A stretch of 64,000 nt of DNA from Stramonita haemastoma (Eukaryota; Mollusca; Gastropoda; Neogastropoda; Muricidae). The notes below the pieces were generated by a model that searched no databases, had not been told where the DNA came from, and saw only the letters and a program-made list of their open reading frames with translations. This document shows positions 24,829 through 62,290 of this stretch, in pieces. Numbering within the stretch: position 1 is the first letter of the stretch; each line of letters begins with the position of its first letter. Made by a program: the position numbers and the translations under genes. The stretch spans positions 38,217,234-38,281,233 of the forward strand of contig CM060334.1 of assembly GCA_030674155.1 (NCBI GenBank). Reading direction: 5' to 3'.

Positions 24829-25035
24829 GGTGGCGCCCATCGCCTCTCCCTCGCTACTTTACCTTCCATGACCCTAAAGAGGGCATGTATCCATTAATTA
24901 ACAGCTGGGTGAACTGGGGGACTATAGTGATGCCAAGACGCCCAAACTGGTAACCACGCTCGAGGCTGCTTAACTTGACTGGGGGAAAGCCAGCATAGGC
25001 CTACTGTTCACTTAACTATCCCGCCCCCTAAGGCC

Positions 25036-25395
25036 TATCTATATATTCAGACTCAAGACGGACTACAACTACCTACACTACCACATGTATATGAAACTCC
25101 GCATCGACCACACAGGGAAATGCCCTGTCAAGATTGGCAGACAGACCACAAAACATACGCTGCAGTCCTACCCGCTACTTGAGGCACTCCAAAAGAGGAT
25201 CTGGCCTGACCCCTATCACCCTAGAGACCAAGAAGCTCTGTGGAGACTGAGAGGACCTGCAGCATACAGCTGCCTTCGTCACAGAGACTGGCCTGCCCTT
25301 TCAACGAAAAAAAAATCCCAGCTCTCATCTAGTCATCTGCTGCGATCCAACCGGTGCATCTATTGGTCTACTGAGCGCACGCAGGGTTACCTATG
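25036..25395 (+). mobile_element. LINE 3' end, third and more diverged copy
   Basis: The frame reads MKLRIDHTGKCPVKIGRQTT, then LQSYPLLEALQKRIWPDP, the usual end of a jockey-like reverse-transcriptase ORF with a knuckle-like Cys/His run. One of the usual cysteines reads as tyrosine or valine. Confidence 0.7.
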
Positions 25396-25481
25396 CATGA
25401 TCCTTCCTGTGTATCGAACAACCCTCTCATATCATACACCCATTATCTTTGAAACATGCAGGTTTAGTGATGATACTACTA

Positions 25482-25519
<38 letters not shown>

Positions 25520-26247
25520 ATACTACTACTACTACTATACTACTACTCGATAATGGAATATATATAGCACTATATTTTGCAAGAACAGATCAAAGGGCTT
25601 GCATTCAGGTTTGAGTCAGCAGCATTTGCATCCTTTCCTTTTGCCCATGATCCTTCAACAGACACGTTGTGCACTTTAGGGAGTTTGCAGCCTGTCCTTG
25701 ATAGTGAATGTTACGTGGGAACAGATATGGGAGGGTCATTTTTATCTGTCTGAATGTTCATTTTGTCAAAAAAAAATATTTTTATAAAAAACAACAACAA
25801 CAACAAAACAAGAGGGAGAGGTGAATGAAACTGATGAACAAGTGAAATAGTCCAGTTTTTTCGTCACCTAATGCTTTCTGCAGTTTATCATCAGTAACTA
25901 TGAGGAGTAAAGAATAGGGGGGGGGGGGGGGTCGGTTTCAGTGGATGCTCCTAACTACTGATGAAAAAAAAAAGCTTCTTTTGTTTGTGCCAGTTCCACT
26001 GCATAACATAAATCCTCATCGTCACAATCAAGTCATCCTCATTCATCATCAATCACCTGATCACTGTGCGTTAATATAGCTCACTTCTGATCAAGGCCTA
26101 TCACTAAAAGCAGTAGGACACGATGTAAAAGTATTGATTACATCAACTGGATTCTGGCAAAACTTTATCGATGAAAGCACCTTAACATTGTCAGAAGGAT
26201 CCACAAATACACTGAGCACCACACTCAAACCTATAGAGCTAAGTCTG

Positions 26248-26336
<89 letters not shown>

Positions 26337-27186
26337 GGACTCTGATCAGAAGTGAGCTATATTGACATACAGTGATCAGATGACTGATGATAAATGATGA
26401 TGACTTGATTGTGATGATAGAGGACGGGATAGCCTGGTGGTCAGAGTAATGCGCTCGTGATCTGCTAACCCGGGTTCGAACCTCTTTCAAGAGGGTTTTT
26501 CCTTTAGAGTTATCATCAGTGCCAACTCCACTACCCCCAAAATCCTTCGGATCAGACTATAAACCGAGTTCCCGAGTGCGAACGCACGCAGAACGTCTTG
26601 CACACAAATTAAAATCCGTTCCGTTCTTTCGGATGAGTAGGCCATTGTGTGGCGGTGGGAACGGATAACAAAGTTTGCAAAACTGCACACACACGGGGAC
26701 TTGATGTAAAAAAGCACATGAGTGCTTCACTGTGAAAAGTTTTATGTCAGTGAGATTCATAAGTAATTATTGTTCTGGATGTATGTGTTTGTGATTTCTA
26801 AATAAATTGATATTGGTAGGCTAGATGGAAAAGTAGTGTCTACTAGATGGTAGAAAGGCGATGGCTTCGACAGATAAGGCAATCAAAATCTTTTTTTCCG
26901 TTCCTTGGTTCATCAATGGGGATATTTTTGTGCATGTGAACACCCGTTTTTAATCATTTAGGTAGCAGCATTCCGACTTCGAGGCAATTAGCATTCATTC
27001 CACAGTTTTGGGTTGTTTAATCAAATTTAACTGATATCTACAGACAGACTTATATCCACTTCAAAGCTTGGGTTGCTTAAGTTTGATTGATGTTCCAAAT
27101 ATTGTCAGTTTAGCCTAGCATATGTCATTAAACAAAAATTTAAGTCAGGTCATATAGTTGGGTTCTGTGGGATGATATTATAATGT

Positions 27187-27190
<4 letters not shown>

Positions 27191-27262
<72 letters not shown>

Positions 27263-27277
27263 TCACACACACACACA

Positions 27278-27346
<69 letters not shown>
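27191..27346. repeat. CA array with one interruption
   Basis: CA repeats broken by CGCATCA at about 27259. One of many such arrays in the window. Confidence 0.95.
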
Positions 27347-27349
<3 letters not shown>

Positions 27350-28658
27350 TACACGCACGCACGCACGCATTTGGCTAAGGCAAAAGCTGCAGTTAACGGT
27401 GCAAATAAAGTGCTTTGTAATATTTTGTGGGGATTTTTTTTTCATCAACAGCTAGCTCATAAAATGAGTCAGGGGTTAAGCCTTGTGCTTGTGATCTGAC
27501 AGCCTTTGTGTGCTGATGGGAACGGATGACAAAAACCACATGCATACATGGACTGGATGTAAAAAAAAAAAATTTTTAAAACCGATCCCCCCCCCCCCCC
27601 CCCAAATAAAAACAAAACAAAACGAAACAACAACCAACAAACAAAAAGAACCCAAACGAGCCCCCCCCCCCCCCGAAAAAAACAACAACACCCACATGAG
27701 TGCTTATTCTACAATCTTCGAAATAAAAGAATCTAGAAAAAAGAGAACAATCTGTATACCCTTTTTCACAAAAGAAAAAAAAAAGCCCAGAAGTCCGAGA
27801 ATGACAGCCTATGGGATGAGGCATTTGAGTAAACAGCAGTACACAAATTTCTCACCCAGTACTTTCTCTCACAGTTACTTCCATGAGTTATGAGTGAGAA
27901 AGAGTGCATGTTCTGGCTGACCCATAGGGCAGTTAAGTTGGGGAACACTCAACAGCTCAATAGCAACATACAAATTAATGACCAAAGTGACACTTTGCGT
28001 GAGTGAAAAAAGTTTCAATCCTTTGTTTTTGGCTTCAATTTTGACAAAGTGACAGTTCTGTTACAGGCTCCATGATAGGTGGGCTGGGCGATAATCATAA
28101 GTAATTGAGACAGAATGATAGTTTAAAAAAAAGATTGGATTTGCACCTCCGAATTTTTCAGAATATAACTAAAGAAGACCCCCCCAACAAAAGAAACAAC
28201 GAAAAGCAAACTAAACCCCCTCCCCCATAACCCCGCAACAAAGCAAAGATAAGCTCAGTCTTGAATGCTTCAGTGGTAATCAGAATTGTGGATTATCATA
28301 ATAACTGGCCCTCTTGAAAAACATAGATTTTGTGAATTGCCAAGTGGGTTTGATAGGTTAATTTGTACATGTTCAGGTAAATAGCTGCATTAAGCTATAA
28401 GAATTATCCCCTCTTGGTAAGAACCTGTTCTCACAATAACAAGTCCGCTAAAACAAATAAATCTTATTTTCGTATGTTCTCTAAAATACCTATCTACCAA
28501 TTAAATGTTTGTTTTAGACTCATTCAACCTTGAATATTATGTGCATCTAGAGTTAAAGCTAAATTTTCAAAACAGAGTAAAAAAGAGTAATGTCACCGGA
28601 TGCGGATTAATATCACGTGCCGGTAGAATCATCACGCATGTTCTCCCAGGCAAGGCTA

Positions 28659-42890
<14,232 letters not shown>

Positions 42891-43123
42891 AGTGGACACC
42901 AGTGTGTTGGTCTTTGTGCTGGAAACACAGTGTGATATATCAACTTTTCTCAGAGGCGTTGTTATTGAATGAATGAGTGATCTTGTAAAGTACATTCAGG
43001 AAAATTTTTTTTTTTAATCATCAAAGGCATGAGAGGGTTGAACGCATATTGCACACAGAGCACAGTGCACCTGCCAGAGCACACACATACACAGATGCTT
43101 TCTAATGCACGCTTACAAGAAGG

Positions 43124-43505
43124 AAGGTGGCAGGATGGTTCAGACTTTTGCCTGCCAACAAGTAAACTGTGAGGTTTTGTGTTTGATTCCCGGCATCATC
43201 GCCCTTTCTTCCCACTTCACACCCCCCCCCTTCCCCGAATTTCGGAGTCCTTTGGATGAGACTATAAACTGAGGCCCCATGTGTGAGTGCATGCAGAACA
43301 TCTTACACACTCAATAAAACTTGTCCCAATTTTGGAAGAGTAGCCATGTGTGCAGGTAGGAACAGATACCAAAAAGAAGGGGGGAAAGGCATGTACACAA
43401 GTGTCGTGTTTAGACACCATTCCTGATGTCAGAAAGTTGCTACGGATGGTCGCATGCACAAAAATCTTGCCATTTATGAACCTTGGAGCTCAAGCAAAGA
43501 ATAAA
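43124..43505 (+). mobile_element. SINE of a third family (GGTGGCAGGATGG head)
   Basis: The head (GGTGGCAGGATGGTTCAGAC, then GTGTTTGATTCCCGGC as B box) is followed by the shared TGAGACTATAAACTGAGGCC body and a distinct end (GAACCTTGGAGCTC). Copies: 63518-63905 (+), 2045-2365 (-), 10780-11110 (-), 54182-54610 (-), part at 19262-19570. Confidence 0.8.
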
Positions 43506-43715
43506 ATAAAACAATGCACTACACACATGCAATCTCTGCCAGAAAAGCATATCTGGATATTGGTTGGAAAAAGTTTCTGTGCATGTACAGTTTTAAAACG
43601 TAAAATGCAGTCTCAAGAAAAGAGCGAGTATGGGATGAGATATGACCATTCACAGGCCCATGACAAGGGAATATCTTCGCAACAAAAGATTCAAGTCAAC
43701 TCCTGACATATAAAA

Positions 43716-46700
43716 GTATTTTTACATTTTATTTTGTCATCCAAGAGCAAAAACAAAAATTCAAAACTTAATATCACTACACATACACAATGAAGACCAG
43801 AAGCTTGGATTTCAAGACAAATGATGAACTGAAAAATTTGCTGATGCTTTCACTCAAATGATTTCATAATGGCATTTTATTTGTGGTAGTGTTGCAAAAT
43901 TTGGGAAAAAGGTCCTCTTGGTTACCTTACAGAATACATCCTTTTATATTTTAATTGGTTTTTTTCCTCTACCCATATTCCTGGATTGTTTCAAGCATTG
44001 AAAAATCTGAACACACAAGTTACAAATTAGGAATAAGACTGACAAAACTGCACTTTACACTGACCTGAAGCAGAATCCCCCTAGGCCAGCAAGATGAAAA
44101 ATTACCTTCAGTTACATTTTTTGAATAACATAAGTATCACAGAACAAGGTAGACAAAATCATACATAACAAAATCATCAAAATGATTAATACACAGTTCT
44201 ACACTTTCTGCTGCTGACTAGTCTATGCAGAAAACGGGTACTTGTGCAACAAACTGGGTAGATTTTAATTAACCTCAGGGATGTTGCTGCATACTTCTCG
44301 TGAAGTTTTAGTTATACCCTGGCTCCTACTGTTCAAAACATGCTCAATGCATTTGCTATATAATTCCTTATTTCTTGATTGTGCTTCAAAGGAGTCCATG
44401 AACATGTAAACATTTCATCAGCAATATTAAACCTGATGTGTTGACACCTCTAAAAAAACAATTAACGGCTTTACTTGTTCCAGATGAAAACACAAGTTTA
44501 AATATTTGACACTTACCTACACCAGTTATGTACAACAAAAGCGGTACTAATGGAATGTCAAAAGAAGCTGTAGTATATTAAGTGCCAAGTGGAGAGGAAA
44601 AAAACACCCAAAACAGAATCAAATGTTCAAACAGAAAAAAACAAAATACAGCCATTGCACTGGGTATGGAAATATCTCATTCCAAACATTAACGGAGCCT
44701 CCTGCCCACAGACCACACACACAAATGTTTAACAAATTGAACCAAACATCCATCATAAAACCAAAGTTGAGTAATATTTTAACCGATTGTATTATCTTCC
44801 TGCCCTTGAATACACCACACACACACAAATGTTTAACAAATTGTACCAAACCATCAAAGCTGAGTAATATTTTAACTGATTGTAGTATCTACATGCCAAG
44901 GCAGTTTGGCTTGATATTTGCTGTGTAAGTAAATATGGTTGATTAGCATTGGTGGGGTGAGGCTATTGTGACAAAAAGCGTGAAATGATAGCATTTTATC
45001 AATTCAGAACTCTTGTAAATATTTATAAAGTATTAATTGCCAAATGGTGAAGACAGATAATTAGAAAGTGCTAAGAGAAAGTGAGTACAGTCAGTCTGTT
45101 GATGCAGATGATGACTATACTAATCTGTAGTCATGGAAGTCATAAAAGGGCTACTCCTGTTCAAGCTTACTGCATAGGTTTTCACTTGCTCCAGTGTAAA
45201 AAAAAAAAAAAATAGTGACATCTTTTAGGTCATTTACACTTCCAAGATAACAGCACCATATGAATGGTTTTTCAAATAAGTGAAGTCTGAATCCTTTGTC
45301 TAAGTCATTACTTTCAATAATGATCATAATGTCATGACTACTACTTCTGTTGTTCTGGTCACAACCTTCTTTTCATTGAAAAAATACACTTTCACTGCTT
45401 TGAAATTTGAAAATGATACATCAAAATGGCAGTTGGAAAAGCCCAAGTCATTAAATTATTATTTGAGAAAGAAAAAAAAATTATTTGAGAGCAACTAGAT
45501 CTAACAAAAAATTTATATCTGTTCCAAATGCTACAGACTTCCCAAGATGGCTCTGAAAATCAGAGCCTCTGAAAACAATACATAAAACATCCCAAAAGGA
45601 CATACAAAATAAAGTGCAAGAGACTGAAAAAGTGCTACAGCTAGGAACTGATTTTTCTGAGTACGTTTTCAAATTAATCTGTTTTCAGAAATAAAAGCAG
45701 ATGCCATATTGTGTCTGCTCAAGTTTAAACAAACCCAATCGAAACTTAAAACGTCTGGTGAAAGTTAAAACTAAAGTGATCTACTACCACAAAACCAAAC
45801 CAATAAATCACATACTGCAACAGAAACAAAACGAAATCTCATTAAATCACCAATTTACCCTTTTTTCCCTCTCTTTCCCAAAAAAAATCTGAGCTAATAA
45901 AATCAATATGGGCAGATTAATAATACACAAAACTGCAAACTGATGTTATATACATATTCACAAAAACTGGGAACTGATGTCATACACTAGATCTACTCAC
46001 AAAAGTTGCAAACTGATACCTGTATATTTTATATCTACAATTTCAGATGCAAACACATAACAAGAAGCATACAAAAACAAACAGCAATGCAGTCTAGTCA
46101 TACTCGAATACTGTTCCTGAAAGTCTGGTGATTGGTTTTAGCAAAGATTCCTTGAAGTCATTTTTATTGATGGCTTAAATAATTATGGCAAAAAGCTAAA
46201 ATTCTGCCATGTCTTCCCACTAAACAAATAGTTAAAGAGAATGCTATCTTAAATGATATTGTTTTTATTTATTATTATACATTTTAAATTGGAGAACATT
46301 TTAATGAAATTTTCTGTTATTTCTCAGTGCTAATTATGCAAATATGCAGATCATACAGAATAATCATTTAAAATATAGCTTTAAATTCATAAGTGAGACT
46401 AAAAAATCAACCATTTGGAATACTTTTGTGTGCACCAACTCATTCTCCTGCAGAATCACTAAATAATGACTAGATGGGGAGTATTTTTGAAAACACTATA
46501 CATTTTTCTGAGCCATGTAATGGTGCTAATGAATCTGAGCTAATCACTACACATTTACCAGAAATAAATGATGCAGTAAACTGTATGATCATTGTTCACT
46601 CAAAAACTCATTCTTAACACCTCCCACCACCACACAGACAACTCCACAAACAAGCCAACCAGCCACTCTCTCTCTCTTTCCATCCCTACAAAGCCATACC

Positions 46701-48797
46701 ATACCACACCATACTGTTTATAGCCCTACTGACCACAAAAGCCATATCAGGGCTGTCACCCTCACAAAACCATTTCAAGACAAATAAGAAAGCTTCTGCA
46801 AATAAAATTGGTCAGATGAAATCTTAAAGAAAACGCCGAGATAATATGACGTCTATACATGTTGGAACAGATTCACTTGCGCTTTCTAGAAGTGAAAATG
46901 CATGATGTATATTGGTGAATGCATGTGTGAATGATGAAAGCAGAATGAGCTATTTGTATCATACATATTGTTTTGATAAAGGACAATGACATGAAGTAAT
47001 ATACAGAAAGAGATGAGAGAAATTATCAGAGGTGAGAGAAACTGTCCAGAAAAATAACATTTATCTTTCAGATTTCTCTGAAAGGTAAATGTTCAACAAT
47101 ACTGTATACACAACAACAAAATGTGGCTCATGAGATTTTTTTTTTTTTTTTAAATGAGAAAGTCGTTTTAAAATGACTAACAACCTTAGCATTAATATAC
47201 AAAAAGACAGAAAATAAAATCTTAGCCATTAGCCTGTATATGAATTCAATGACAAATCATGTTAAATTATTACATACAACATGAATCTGAAATGTACTGC
47301 ATCTCAGAGATAGATGGTGTTTTATACTATAATGCCAACATAACTGATACCCATCAAATATGGTTGGTCTCTTTTTATAATAAGGATAATCACGTATGAT
47401 CAAACAAGCATACACCAACTTTCAAGTATCAACATTTGATAATATGCAGTACTTTTACATTATGTTCAATTTCAGAATAACAAACATGAACATGAAAAGA
47501 ATAGCTCTCTAATAATTTAAACTTCTTTCACATATATACGTTAAACTGTTTGCACACAATTCCTTTTTTTTTCTTTTTCCTTTTCCTTCTTTCTTGTTTT
47601 GTGCAGTTGTTGAATGGGGAAAACTCTGGGACTTTTTTGTGGCTACAGAAGACACCAATTGTTTGCTCACTAAAAGATCTTTGGCAACATTTTTTTCCTC
47701 CACTCATTTTTGATATTGGTGAAAATCATACATCTGACGTTCCTTATGAAAAATTAATGCCACACAATATGCCAGGCAAAGAGAAAAAAATCTATTCAAA
47801 TATAAATCATGACTTGATTTAAAACAAAAACCAAAGAATCACACCAAGGGTTGTTTGTTTTTTTTAGAGGGGGTAGAATGTTGTTGGTTGGGTAGATAAC
47901 TGGGTACAGAAAATAACAGGGTACATTGTGCTTGTCCTTTCTCCTTTCTTTTTTTCGTCTTCTCTTTAGGCACCTGTGTGTAGAAAAGAAAAGCACAATA
48001 TTAGCGATATACACATGCAATTTAACATGTAAATGAACACCAAAAACTCAAACATTACAAAAATATCTAGAGTGCATTTTAGTTCCATCTATGGTATCCT
48101 TGAAAGAATAAAAAAAGGCACACATCTTAGAACATTTCTCTCTCTCTCTCTCTCTCTCCCCCCCCCCCTCTCTCTCTCTCTCAAATACATACACAGATTC
48201 TAATCCTTTTCCCTATCCCATAATCATATACACTTTGTCATGACACACAGCTCTCACTTTGTGTGTGGCAACTGCACATGAAACACATGCACATTTATAT
48301 AGATCTACATACAATAGCTCTCACAACTGTTGTTTTTTTCATGATAATTTTGAACGTGTTTTGCCTCTGTGAGAGAATATAGAGTAACAGAAGAATAAAA
48401 TCGATTACACATTTCCCAATTATCAACTAATATTTGTAAACACTTTACAATAAAACTAATGCAAATTCTGTAAGGAAATACAAAATTGTTAGGCTAACAT
48501 TTCAAACTCCAGTAGTCACCTAACCATATACTTCACTAAAAAAAAAAAAAAAGATTGCGCAATGTATAATTAAACACAAGTAGGCATTCAACAAACTCGC
48601 ACATGTTCATAAATTATACTTACTATGGGAACAGATGAGATTTGCAAAACTGCATACACACGGGGACCGGATGAAAAAAAGCACAAGAGTGCTTATTCCA
48701 TTATCCTCAATATATAAAAGAATCAATCAATCAATCAATCAATCAATCTAACTAAATTCAGATTTGCTCACCTTCATGAAATCTGTTTCTTGATCTG
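43716..48797 (-). other. SINE-free AT-rich stretch, possible FAM174 3' untranslated region
   Basis: About 5 kb with no SINE or long GT array until 48625, unlike all DNA around it. No long open frame or splice-bounded exon was seen. It directly follows the FAM174 stop on the minus strand and ends near an AATAAA (43733-43728, minus). It may be a long 3' untranslated region or simply unique DNA. Confidence 0.4.
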
Positions 48798-59690
<10,893 letters not shown>

Positions 59691-60034
59691 TATGCATACG
59701 AGATAGGTACAGTGCAGTTATGATCATAAAATCACCATACTTTTTCTACCAATTCTACAAGCAAGGAAACAAGGCGCAAGCTGCTAGTTGCAATTAATTT
59801 CGCTGGATCCTGTTTGTCACATCACATGCCCCACGTCAGTCTCTGCGGAAGTTGAAACGATCAGTCTCGGCGAATTAAACCCTCTCGCCTCGTAGTCTTG
59901 GTTAGGCCTACGCACATTCCCCCAATGTGTTTCTTTTTGGCAACTGCGAAGGGTGATCGACCGCCCACTATCAATTAATCACCACTATCAGAACCATAAC
60001 TGTCCCTTTATCATATCAACATAAGACGGGTGCT

Positions 60035-60110
60035 GAGTGGTTAGGACCTTTTGACTTCGACCCCGTGGATTCATAAAGTCGTGGGTTCGAATCTCGGCAG
60101 TATGTGGTAA
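60035..60110 (+). repeat. tRNA-like segment with long variable arm
   Basis: GTGCTGAGTGGTTAGGACC and GTGGGTTCGAATCTCGGC look like A and B boxes 50 nt apart, as in a tRNA-Ser/Leu-derived SINE head. I do not see a sound acceptor stem, so this is not called as a tRNA gene. Confidence 0.5.
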
Positions 60111-61842
60111 AATAAGGGTGGGGACTGTTACCATCTCCCAGATCTTGCCGATGCCTTAGTACCCTTTTGTAAACATTTCATTGTTTACACATGCAGAAAA
60201 TCAAATATGAACAGTAAAGGCCCCCTAATTTATGTTAGGGTTTGGTGGGTTAAGGAAACAGGAACATACCCAGCATATATCACTGAAGTCGGAATGCGGC
60301 TACCTTCACAGTCGGCAAAAATATTCACATATGCCAAATCTCACCATTGGTGAACCTCAGAGCTCTAGCCTACTGTCTGGTCTTCTCCAGTGCTTATTAA
60401 GCTAGGGATAGCCTAGTGGTTAGAACTTTGAGCTCGCAATTTGAAGACTCAGGTTCAATTCCCGTTTGATGGTTTTTTTTCCCCTGGGGTTAACATCAGT
60501 GCTGACTCCACTCTCCCCAAAAGTCCTTTGGATGAGACTATAAACCGAGGCCCCCTGTGCGAACACTTTTAATAACCGGTAGGAGTTCTCATAAATTACT
60601 AATGTTGACAATACCTGTTCAATCAAATTAAATATTTAAAAAAAAATTAGTAGTTGTGTGTTCCCCAGATTAACTCCCTGGGGTCACCCAGAATGTGCAC
60701 TCTGACTCACTCATGCCACCTGGGAATCATGGTGAGATTGAAATTGCACACTGAATGAGGAGTTTGCTTTAATGACTGTTTTTAAGTACCTCACCATACA
60801 GGCAGCCATACTGCGACTTCAGAAGATTTTTTTTTTTGTAGTGAGCTCTTTGAAGATACATTTTTCCTGTGACCAGAGGACTGGCGTTGCAGGCGAATTG
60901 AGCTGGACTGAAACTGTAGTGCTCTCAGTTTGTAAAGAACACACACAATATATATAAAAGTCTGGTTGGTCCTTTGCTGAGGCTTGAGTCTGCAGCTATG
61001 ATATCCATCCAACATCCAAAGCCTTTTTATGCCTTCTTGGCATGTAGGGCAGCAACAAAGGAATTTCTTTGTTGCTGTTTCTGTAACAATCTTTTTTTTA
61101 CAGAACAGGGTTGTTAGCCCTGTGTCCAACCCCCTACCTGGGGAGTGGGGCCACCTTAGTCGCCTCTTACGACATGCCTGGCTGGCGGGCAGGGACCCTA
61201 TTCTTGTAATGCTCGCTTTGCAAGCATTCCCCGGAGTCCCACGGGGCAGCTATGATATGCCACACTATTATTATTTATTGTTTTATTTCAAGGATAATGG
61301 AATAAGCATTCATGTGTTGTTGTTTTTTACATCCAGTTCCCATGTGTATGCAGTTTTGTAAATTTTGTCATCCTTTCCCACCAGCACACAATGGCCTACT
61401 CTTCTGAAAAGCGGAACGGGTTTTTATCATGTGCGCAAGATGTTCTGGGTCATTGTGGGTGATTAAATATTACTTGTTTGATGCTTGTAACACACACCTT
61501 GCAAATCAGCATGCAAGTAGAATGCCACATTTTTCTTTTAAAAAACAACAAAACAAAACCCAACTGAGACATGCTTGTTTAAAAATCATATAATAAAAAA
61601 ACCTCTGAGTATGTTATGATTACTAACCAATGATGTTCATCTCAAAGTCTCCTCTACAACTTATTTGAAGCTGACTGATTGAAAAAAACAACCAACAACA
61701 AAACCCAATTTAAGAGACAGTCCTGGTGAAACTTCTTCCACCTTTCAGAAGAGTAGACCATTTCTTGCCGGTAGGAATGGATGACAAAATTGTGAAAAAA
61801 TCCAATGCACACAGGTGTCATGTTGAGACACCATCCCTGAAG

Positions 61843-62290
61843 TCAGAAAGCGGCCACCACAATGGTGGGTAAAAACGCTTCTTCTTCTTCTTCTTCAGTC
61901 CCATGTCCCAAAGGACGTAGGGGGGACATGAGAGAAGACGCAACAGAGATCTTTTCCCATGCTTCACGATCCTGTGTGGCTAGTAGGAGGTGTTGTAGGG
62001 GTTGGGCGGTCCAGTCTTTGATGTTGTCAACCCATGATTTCTTTTGGCGGCCTCTTCTTCTCTTGCCCTCGACTGTTCCTTGCAAGATGGTTTTTGCTAG
62101 GGTGTTGTGTCTTGTGGTGTGACCAAACCACATCAGCTTTCTCCTCTTTATGGTGGAGAGCAAAGGCTCTTGGGGGCCCACACGCTTTTTGATTTCTTCT
62201 TTCACATAGTTATTGGTCTTGTGTTCTTTGTATGATATTTTGAGGAGTCTTCTGTGGCACTTGTTCTCGAATGCTTGGATTCTCCTCTCA
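61843..62290 (-). mobile_element. LINE reverse-transcriptase C-terminal end
   Basis: The minus strand reads RLLKISYKEHKTNNYVKEEI, then IKRRKLMWFGHTTRHNTLA and KRRRGRQKKSWVDNIKDWT. This WFGH and RGRQKKSW pattern is the end of many non-LTR retrotransposon ORFs. A CTT array (61878-61896) lies at its 3' end. Confidence 0.85.

Larger units (their letters stand above)
22554..28658. other. Intergenic between oxidoreductase and RPL4 (divergent promoters)
   Basis: The two genes point away from each other. The stretch holds a 72 bp GT array at 23149-23220, LINE 3' ends at 23698-24070, 24456-24828 and 25036-25395, a 51 nt T-run at 24299-24349, an ACT array at 25480-25545, CA arrays near 26250 and 27190-27346, and SINEs. 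No host exon was recognised. Confidence 0.65.

Noticed and set aside
26424..26490. A tRNA gene with GGGTTCGAACC B box
   Set aside because: Head of the commonest SINE family; no matching acceptor stem seen.
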